A stretch of 5,874 nt of DNA from NCBI GenBank assembly GCA_035259345.1, contig DATFWK010000186.1:1-5874 (forward strand), in the 5' to 3' direction. A program made the position numbers and the translations under genes. Positions 1-5,874 of this stretch are shown one piece after another. The stretch's first letter is position 1. The number at the start of each line of letters is the position of its first letter. The notes under the pieces are model-generated. The model was given only the letters and a program-made list of their open reading frames with translations, had not been told where the DNA came from and made no database searches. Source of the DNA: DATFWK01 sp035259345. GTDB lineage: Bacteria > Actinomycetota > Thermoleophilia > Miltoncostaeales > Miltoncostaeaceae.

Positions 1-52
1 TCCCACGGACAGAGGAGCGACGATGCAGAATCGCGCATCAGGAATGCGCAGG

Positions 53-84
53 CCTGGGCGGCGGTACGTGCCGCCGCCGCCAGG
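53..84. other. Strong GC-rich hairpin, possible terminator of an off-window gene
   Basis: An outer 5-bp stem (CCTGG at 53-57 with CCAGG at 80-84) stacks on an inner 7-bp stem (58-64 with 71-77) around the loop TACGTG, leaving a two-base bulge at 78-79. Alternatively 57-64 and 71-78 form a perfect 8-bp stem. A smaller perfect hairpin (33-38 with 44-49) lies just before it. Neither arm is followed by a T-tract, so if it terminates transcription it would be the T-less type. No gene end is visible to the left, so the function is a guess. Confidence 0.3.
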
Positions 85-458
85 GGAGATCGCGCACGCG
101 GGCTGCAGGCTCGCACGAGGGCCTGCGCGCTCGTGCACCCCGCCGCAGGACCGGCCAGGTGCGCCTGCGCACGCGAATGCCCACCTTTCGGAGGATCTAG
201 CGGTCGTAGGACCCGGGCCGCTCACGCTCGCGCGGCGGCCGGCCGGCCCTGGTGGATAGAGGCGATCCGCCGCTCGGCGCTTGCCGAACTTCGCCGGCGG
301 CGCAAGGGCTGCGGGTCCGCGCATGGGAGCCGTCGATGCGTGAAGCAACCGCCGGTGGAAATGGCCCCCGATCGTGCGATCGCAGGAACCGCGGACGGCG
401 GGGACGTCCCTACGGCTTCTCCGCGCAGATCCCCACCATGCGCGAGGACCAACTTTCC

Positions 459-467
459 TGAGGGGGC
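459..467 (+). promoter_or_regulatory. Ribosome binding site fixing the start of the large secreted protein
   Basis: TGAGGGGGC lies directly before ATG 468. Its GAGG core (460-463) is complementary to the 16S 3' end and sits about four bases from the ATG, a short spacing. The TGA at 459-461 is an in-frame stop for the downstream gene, so no upstream in-frame start, such as ATG 438, can belong to it. This makes 468 the earliest possible start and the best supported one. Confidence 0.7.
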
Positions 468-3400
468 ATGTTGCGAGGCATCCAACGTCGTAGGGACACG
501 AAGAAGCCGGGAGGCGAGGGCTCCGGCACGGGGGGCCGCCGGCTGGCGCTCGCCGGGCTGCTGGTCGCGATCGCGGTCACCGCGCTCGGCATCGTCAGCA
601 TGCAGGCCAGCGCCGCGGGCACGGTCTCACCGCATGTCGACCGCTCGAACGGCTTCCCGCAGTGGTACCAGGACGCCGCGGGCACCCGGGTCGAGCCCTG
701 CATCGACCCGAACGACGCCAACTGCGCGCTGCTGGCGGTGCCGGGGATCTTCGACCCGGCCCAGCCGCTCTCGTTCCCGACCAACTTCCCGGACGAGTTC
801 TTCTACGCCAACGCGGACTCGGACATCGTCTCGACGCCCGGCTGCGCCGGCACCGCGCCCGGGAAGGCCTCGGTCCGCATCGCCCTCGAGGGCGCGTTCG
901 TCAACGGCGACCCGGTCGCCGGCGAGCAGATGGCCTTCGGGCGCATCCGCGTGAAGGTGACGAGCGGCCTCTGCCCCAACACGACGTACCAGTTCCACCA
1001 CCCCTACGGCGTGGAGACGCTCACGACCAACGACGCCGGGGCGATCCCGGCGAACGTCGGCACCGAGGACATCGGCTGCAAGCCGGTGCCCCCCGCGAAG
1101 TGCGACTTCTCGGCGGCCGAGGCGAGCCGCGTGTTCGGCACCCAGGCCTCCGGCGGCTTCCTCCACTGGGACACCCCCATTCCCGGCTACCTCGGTGACG
1201 GCGCCACGCCGCACACGGTCACCGGCGGCACCGCCCCGAACGAGTTCCGGATCTTCGACGCCAACGGCGTGGACCAGGGCCTCTCCACGGACCTGTTCAC
1301 GGTCACCGGCAAGAAGGCCGGCTCCCTCCAGGCCTCGCCGAGCCCCGTCGACTTCGGCGGGCAGCTGACCGGCACGCAGAGCGCTCCGCGGACCATCACG
1401 ATCACGAACCTCGACTCGAGCGCCGTGACCGTCGGGGCGGCGACGCTCCTGGGCGCGAGCCCCGGCTCCTTCGCCGTGATGAGCGACGCCTGCGCAGGCA
1501 AGACGCTGGCCCGCGACGACACCTGTCAGATCGATGTCTCCGTCACCCCGGCCGCCGCCGGGCGCGAGGACGCCACGCTCAGGATCCCGTCGAGCGGCGG
1601 CATCCGCTCGCCGCTCGACGTCGCGCTCACAGGCTTCGGGACGACAGTCGGCCAGGCGCCCGGGGCGTCGCTGGACACCACGACCCTCGAATTCCCCGAC
1701 ACGCGCGTGCACGAGATCAGCGGCCCGAAGACGGTCACGATCACGAACACCGGCGACGCGCCGCTCGGCGTGAGCGACGTCGGCCTCGACACGACGCAGC
1801 CCGGGAGCGCCAACTACCTGCTGCTCACCGACACGTGCTCCACCGGCCTCTTCGTCGACCCGGGCAAGTCCTGCACCGTCGGCGTGGACTTCGTCCCGCT
1901 GACGGCCGGGGCGCACCCGGGCGCGCTACAGATCACATCGAACGCGACGGGGTCGCCGCACTCGGTGGCGCTCACCGGCACCGGCACGGGCGGCGTCTCG
2001 GACGTCTCGACGACGATCGACCCGTCCGACGGCTACCCCGACTGGTACCGCGACGAGAACGGCGTGAAGCTCGCGCAGTGCATCGACCCCAACGACGCGA
2101 ACTGCATCGTGCTGGCCGACGCCTTCTTCGACCCGGCGCAGCCGCTCAAGTTCCCGACCAACTTCCCCGAGGAGTTCTTCTACCACGTGGCCGACTCGGA
2201 CATCGTCCCGACCCCCGGCTGCGGCGCGAGCAAGCCGGGCAAGGCCTTCGTCCGCACGGCCGTCGAGGGCGCGTTCACCGGCGCCGGGCCGGCCGCCGAC
2301 CAGCAGATGGTCTTCGGGCGCATCCGGATCGTGGTGACGTCCGGCCTCTGCGCCAACACCCCTTACACGTTCACGTTCCCGTACGGGACGCGCACGCTGA
2401 CAACGAACGCCGCGGGCGCGATCGCCCGCAACGCAGGCACCGAGGACATCGGCTGCGCGCCGGTCCTCCCGGCCGTCTGTGACTTCCGCGAGGCGCTGTC
2501 GAGCCCCGTGCTCGCGGGCTTCCTCCGGTGGGACCCGGCCGTCGCGCCCAAGGCGCCCGCCGGCTACCTCGGCGACGCGGCCACGCTCCACACGATCGTC
2601 GGCGCGCCGTACAAGCCCGACGGCACCACCCCGGCCAACTACTTCCGCATCCAGAACGCGGCCGGCGACACGATCGGCGAGACCAAGCTCTTCACGGTGA
2701 TGGGCAAGCTCCGCGGCCCGCTCGAGTCGAGCCCGGACGTAGTCGCCTTCGGCACCGTCGCCGTGGGAGGCAACAGCGGCCAGACGGTCACGCTGACCAA
2801 CACCGGCACCGACGCCACGCCGATCCACGTGGCCGGCCTCTCGGTCACCGGCGTGGACACCGCCGACTTCAGCGTCGTGGACGGAAACTGCTCCGGCGCG
2901 GATCTCGCCGTCGGCGGTACCTGCCAGGCCACCGTCCGCTTCCACCCGGGGGCGACCGGCGCGCGTTCGGCCGTCCTCAGCGTCGACCACACGGGACTCA
3001 ACAACCCGCTGAACGTCCGGCTCTCCGGCATCGGCGGCGCGGGCGCGGGCCAGGCGGCCATCAGCTTCGTCCCGCGCAGCGTCGGCTTCGCTCCGCTGCA
3101 CGTGGGTCGCGCGAGCGCCCCGGTCGCGGTCACGGTCTCGAACGCGGGCGGCACCGCGCCGCTCACGGTCTCCGACTACGCGATCGCAGGCGCCGGCGAG
3201 GGCGAGTTCCTCGCGCTCCCGGGCGGCTGCCCGGTCGCCGTGGCGCCCGGCGACTCCTGCCAGATCGAGGTCGTCTTCGCCCCGACGACCGCGGCGGCGC
3301 ACACGGCGGTCCTGCGGGTGACGGACAACGCGCCCGGTGGCCCCCACGACGTGTCGCTCAGCGGCACCGGGAGCTCTGCGGGCCCGGCGGTCGCCAGCTC

Positions 3401-4628
3401 GGTCGGCATCGGCGGCTTCCCGGACTGGTACCGGGACTCGAACGGCGTGCGCGTCGCGCCGTGCCTGGACGCCGCGGACCCGAACTGCATCGTGCTCGGG
3501 GACGAGTTCTTCGACCCCGCCCAGCCGCTCTCGTTCCCCACCAACTTCCCCGGCGAGTTCTTCTACCAGGTCGCCGACTCGGACATCATCACCACCCCCG
3601 GCTGCGGTGGCACCCCGCAGGGGAAGGCCTTCCTGCGGACCGCCATCGAGGGCTCGTTCGCCAACGGCGCGCCGGTGGCGGGCGATCAGACCACCTTCGG
3701 GAGGATCCGCGTCGTCGTGACCTCGGGCCTCTGCCCGAACACGCCGTACCACTTCGACACGCCCTACGGCCGGGTCGACGTCACCACCAACGGCTCCGGC
3801 GGCTTCCCGCGCAACGCGGGCACCAACGACGTGGGCTGCGGGCCGGTCGCGCCCGCGACCTGCGACTTCAGCGAGACCCTCGGCAGCCAGGTCGCCGACA
3901 GCTTCCTGCGCTGGGACCCGAACTCGGGCGCCCCTGCGCCTGACGGCTACCTCGGCGACGCGGTGACGCTCCACAAGGTGGTGGGCGGCACCTACACGCC
4001 GGGCGGTGGCGCGCCGGTCAACTCATTCTCGATCCGCGACTCGGCCGAGAACCTCGTCGGCTCGACGGACATGTTCACCGTGTCCGGGAAGATCGTCCCG
4101 CCGACGGTGATCGTGGCTCCGCCGGCGACCCCGCCTGCCGGTGGCACCCCGCCCGCGGGTGGGACCCCGCCCGCCGGCGGCACCCCGGCCGTGACCGGCG
4201 GCGCTGCGCCTGCCGGTGGGACCGCGCCTGTGGACGGCACCCCGGCGGCGGGTGGCCCCGCCCCGCAGGCCCTCGCGGCCGCGGCCAAGGCGGGCGCGGC
4301 CGCGACGCCCGCGCCCGGCGTGGTCCGGGTCGCCACGGCCCAGTCGATCAGCGCGATCGCCATCACGAAGGCGGGCCTCCCGGTCACCGTCACGGTGCCG
4401 GCCCGGGTCAACGTCCTGCGGTTCCGCGTCCTGAACTCCAAGCGGAAGGTGCTGTTCACGACCTTCGAGACGGTGAAGGCCGGCAAGCGGGCCAAGCTCG
4501 ACCTGCGCTCGGCCGCGCTTCGCAGGCACCTGGTGCCCGGCAAGCGCTACGTGCTCGAGGTCACCCCCGGCACGAGCAGGACCGCGCTGGGCAAGCCGTC
4601 GCTCACGACGTTCCTGGTGCGGAGGTAG
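468..4628 (+). CDS. Secreted modular repeat protein with choice-of-anchor D-type Ig domains (A-D-D-A-D-D-A)
   Basis: This is a 1386-residue exported protein of unknown function. Residues 1-25 are a basic n-region with eight Arg/Lys. Residues 26-45 form a hydrophobic core, and Q-A-S-A-A (46-50) is a plausible signal peptidase I site, so the mature protein should be extracytoplasmic. Then follow module A1 (about 52-283), Ig-like D1 and D2 (285-393, 395-507), A2 (510-748), D3 and D4 (750-856, 861-968), A3 (974-1208), a Pro/Gly/Ala linker (about 1211-1283) and a C-terminal beta-rich, basic domain (about 1285-1386). The D modules show the choice-of-anchor D/ASH pattern: an early FG or F, then TITNTG, a Cys pair, VxFxP and a closing LTGTG. 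I see no LPXTG motif, C-terminal membrane helix or catalytic motif. Adhesion, matrix or surface-layer roles are guesses. The first codons use rarer Arg codons (cga, cgt, agg), unlike the body. It converges on lysS and shows no operon partner in the window. Confidence 0.95.
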   Translation: MLRGIQRRRDTKKPGGEGSGTGGRRLALAGLLVAIAVTALGIVSMQASAAGTVSPHVDRSNGFPQWYQDAAGTRVEPCIDPNDANCALLAVPGIFDPAQPLSFPTNFPDEFFYANADSDIVSTPGCAGTAPGKASVRIALEGAFVNGDPVAGEQMAFGRIRVKVTSGLCPNTTYQFHHPYGVETLTTNDAGAIPANVGTEDIGCKPVPPAKCDFSAAEASRVFGTQASGGFLHWDTPIPGYLGDGATPHTVTGGTAPNEFRIFDANGVDQGLSTDLFTVTGKKAGSLQASPSPVDFGGQLTGTQSAPRTITITNLDSSAVTVGAATLLGASPGSFAVMSDACAGKTLARDDTCQIDVSVTPAAAGREDATLRIPSSGGIRSPLDVALTGFGTTVGQAPGASLDTTTLEFPDTRVHEISGPKTVTITNTGDAPLGVSDVGLDTTQPGSANYLLLTDTCSTGLFVDPGKSCTVGVDFVPLTAGAHPGALQITSNATGSPHSVALTGTGTGGVSDVSTTIDPSDGYPDWYRDENGVKLAQCIDPNDANCIVLADAFFDPAQPLKFPTNFPEEFFYHVADSDIVPTPGCGASKPGKAFVRTAVEGAFTGAGPAADQQMVFGRIRIVVTSGLCANTPYTFTFPYGTRTLTTNAAGAIARNAGTEDIGCAPVLPAVCDFREALSSPVLAGFLRWDPAVAPKAPAGYLGDAATLHTIVGAPYKPDGTTPANYFRIQNAAGDTIGETKLFTVMGKLRGPLESSPDVVAFGTVAVGGNSGQTVTLTNTGTDATPIHVAGLSVTGVDTADFSVVDGNCSGADLAVGGTCQATVRFHPGATGARSAVLSVDHTGLNNPLNVRLSGIGGAGAGQAAISFVPRSVGFAPLHVGRASAPVAVTVSNAGGTAPLTVSDYAIAGAGEGEFLALPGGCPVAVAPGDSCQIEVVFAPTTAAAHTAVLRVTDNAPGGPHDVSLSGTGSSAGPAVASSVGIGGFPDWYRDSNGVRVAPCLDAADPNCIVLGDEFFDPAQPLSFPTNFPGEFFYQVADSDIITTPGCGGTPQGKAFLRTAIEGSFANGAPVAGDQTTFGRIRVVVTSGLCPNTPYHFDTPYGRVDVTTNGSGGFPRNAGTNDVGCGPVAPATCDFSETLGSQVADSFLRWDPNSGAPAPDGYLGDAVTLHKVVGGTYTPGGGAPVNSFSIRDSAENLVGSTDMFTVSGKIVPPTVIVAPPATPPAGGTPPAGGTPPAGGTPAVTGGAAPAGGTAPVDGTPAAGGPAPQALAAAAKAGAAATPAPGVVRVATAQSISAIAITKAGLPVTVTVPARVNVLRFRVLNSKRKVLFTTFETVKAGKRAKLDLRSAALRRHLVPGKRYVLEVTPGTSRTALGKPSLTTFLVRR
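621..1316 (+). repeat. Module A1 of the secreted protein (first copy)
   Basis: Residues about 52-283. It carries all hallmarks of the A module in order: GFPQWYQD (62-69), CIDPNDANC (78-86), FPTNFPDEFFY (103-113), ADSDI, TPGC (to Cys126), FGRIR, SGLC (to Cys169), PYG, GTEDIGC (to Cys204), KCDF (Cys212), FLHWD, GYLGD, NEFRI and LFTVTGK. Its C-terminal third is a few residues shorter than in A2 and A3, because the segments after FLHWD and before NEFRI lack a short insertion those two share. It is therefore the most divergent copy. The module resembles an uncharacterised secreted domain I recall from other bacterial proteins; I cannot give a family name. Confidence 0.85.
1320..1988 (+). repeat. 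Tandem Ig-like modules D1 and D2 (choice-of-anchor D/ASH type)
   Basis: Residues 285-393 and 395-507. Both show the beta-sandwich signature of bacterial choice-of-anchor D modules: a start ending in a conserved F, then TITN, a Cys pair (342/353 in D1, 457/469 in D2) around a short turn with a Gly or Asp, and a closing ALTGxG. D1 begins with G-x-L-x-x-S-P directly after the A module and ends SPLDVALTGFG. D2 ends GSPHSVALTGTG. In known families such Ig-like modules are structural spacers or adhesive units and carry no enzymatic residues. Confidence 0.8.
1995..2711 (+). repeat. Module A2 of the secreted protein (second copy)
   Basis: Residues about 510-748. It has GYPDWYRD (522-529), CIDPNDANC (538-546), FPTNFPEEFFY (562-572), ADSDI, TPGC (Cys585), FGRIR, SGLC (Cys628), PYG, GTEDIGC (Cys663), VCDF (Cys671), FLRWDP, GYLGD, NYFRI and LFTVMGK. 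Well over half of the aligned positions match A1 by eye. It shares with A3 the longer loop after FLRWDP and the Tyr-x-Pro segment before NYFRI, so A2 and A3 look closest in the C-terminal third. Confidence 0.85.
2715..3371 (+). repeat. Tandem Ig-like modules D3 and D4 (choice-of-anchor D/ASH type)
   Basis: Residues 750-856 and 861-968. D3 opens with GPLESSP and closes NPLNVRLSGIG, matching D1. D4 has PLTVSD, a closely spaced Cys pair and a closing GPHDVSLSGTG, matching D2. The Cys pairs are 808/819 and 921/931. The matching of first with first and second with second indicates that the pair was copied as a block and not built by independent tandem duplication of one D module. Structural or adhesive role is inferred from the family only. 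Confidence 0.8.
3387..4091 (+). repeat. Module A3 of the secreted protein (third copy)
   Basis: Residues about 974-1208. It has GFPDWYRD (983-990), CLDAADPNC (999-1007), FPTNFPGEFFY (1023-1033), ADSDI, TPGC (Cys1046), FGRIR, SGLC (Cys1089), PYG, GTNDVGC (Cys1124), TCDF (Cys1132), FLRWDP, GYLGD, NSFSI and MFTVSGK. It differs from the other copies in being followed by the Pro-rich linker instead of a D pair, so it ends the repeat series. At the DNA level one 57-base stretch (3510-3566) differs from its A1 counterpart (750-806) at only four positions. Confidence 0.85.
4128..4181 (+). repeat. Three in-frame 18-base repeats encoding TPPAGG, start of the Pro/Gly/Ala linker
   Basis: Codons for T-P-P-A-G-G occur three times without gap (residues 1221-1238), and degenerate versions continue to about base 4256. 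The protein copies are identical, while the DNA copies differ only at silent third positions. The segment is low-complexity, without Cys, and probably works as a flexible or extended linker between the folded repeat region and the C-terminal domain. Confidence 0.85.
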
Positions 4629-4655
4629 GGACGGAGAACGGCCCCCCTCCCGGTA

Positions 4656-5874
<1,219 letters not shown>

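Larger units (their letters stand above)
1..467. other. Gene-free GC-rich leader/intergenic region
   Basis: No coding region is supported here. Several frames stay open because stops are rare in such GC-rich DNA, but their third codon positions lack the near-uniform G/C seen in the two real genes, and their translations are Arg/Pro/Ala/Gly-rich with no recognisable motif. The region contains several inverted repeats: 33-38/44-49, a strong one at 53-84, interlocked pairs 105-110/121-126 and 113-119/130-136, a two-stem element 267-300, a hairpin 318-342, and CGATCG repeated in inverted orientation around 369-382. At this base composition stems of 6-7 bp are expected by chance, so they do not prove a structured RNA. 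I could not match the sequence to any riboswitch class I know. It probably holds the promoter and 5' untranslated leader of the downstream gene, and possibly the 3' flank of a gene off the left edge. Confidence 0.7.

Noticed and set aside
23..259. A 78-codon open frame with a good-looking ribosome binding site (GAGGAG at 12-17)
   Set aside because: Only about three quarters of its third positions are G/C, well below the real genes here. The product is Arg/Pro/Ala/Gly-rich without recognisable features, and it overlaps the strong hairpin at 53-84. A small gene cannot be fully excluded.
190..460. Riboswitch candidate, compared from memory with cyclic di-GMP-I, cyclic di-AMP (ydaO), cobalamin, SAM, fluoride and TPP classes
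   Set aside because: A short stretch around 300-330 looks loosely like part of a cyclic di-GMP-I element, but the GGCAAACC core and matching helices are missing. The other consensus cores are also absent.
438..461. Seven-codon upstream frame (M-R-E-D-Q-L-S) ending just before the main start
   Set aside because: It has no ribosome binding site and no regulatory amino-acid run. It matters only because its stop shows that the main gene cannot start upstream of 468.
490..620. Twin-arginine signal (GRRLALAGL at residues 23-31)
   Set aside because: The residues around the Arg pair fit the Tat consensus poorly. The many-cysteine mature protein is better explained by Sec export and folding outside the cell.
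1..954. A plus-strand frame open from the left edge to 954, with a possible GTG start at 133
   Set aside because: It runs far into the signal-peptide and A1 coding region in another frame, lacks third-position G/C bias in the first 467 bases, and its product becomes Arg/Ser/Pro-rich shadow sequence.
651..3566. Direct repeats considered as a mobile element or CRISPR-like array
   Set aside because: The repeats are in frame, protein-coding, about 1380 bases apart and explained by module duplication. There are no terminal inverted repeats, transposase or short spacers.
1926..3974. A 682-codon open frame on the minus strand inside the secreted-protein gene, and a 429-codon one at 627-1916
   Set aside because: They are antisense to a gene with clear domain repeats and a signal peptide. 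Their products are Arg/Val/Ala/Gly/Asp-rich without motifs, as expected for antisense frames in GC-rich DNA where stops are rare.

Overview
The window is high-GC bacterial DNA with strong third-position G/C bias in its two real genes. The gene content suggests an actinobacterium. The style of the large secreted protein (choice-of-anchor D type Ig modules plus a short basic C-terminal beta domain) is most like Thermoleophilia/Solirubrobacterales, but that placement is inference from memory of such proteins and no marker here proves it.

Layout. Bases 1-467 hold no gene I can support; they are a GC-rich, inverted-repeat-rich leader or intergenic region ending in a purine-rich ribosome binding site. 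Bases 468-4628 (+) encode one 1386-residue exported protein. Bases 4629-4655 separate it from the convergent gene. A 12-bp hairpin (4639-4673) sits at the gene junction. Bases 4656-5874 (-) are the 3' part of lysS, the class II lysyl-tRNA synthetase; its N-terminal end lies beyond the right edge.

The large protein is the interesting part. After a signal peptide it reads A-D-D-A-D-D-A, followed by a Pro/Gly/Ala linker with TPPAGG repeats and a roughly 100-residue C-terminal beta-type domain. A is a module of about 225 residues with six cysteines at almost invariant spacing. D is an Ig-like module of about 105 residues of the choice-of-anchor D/ASH type, with two cysteines each. The A modules start 460 and 461 residues apart, and D1 resembles D3 while D2 resembles D4, so the repeated unit is the whole A-D-D block. 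All 26 cysteines lie inside modules in even numbers, as expected for a disulfide-stabilised extracellular protein.

The two genes are convergent and functionally unrelated: a housekeeping translation enzyme beside an accessory cell-surface or secreted protein. I found no mobile element, CRISPR array, tRNA or rRNA, and no multi-gene novel system. What may be undescribed is the A module and its ordered arrangement with the D pairs.
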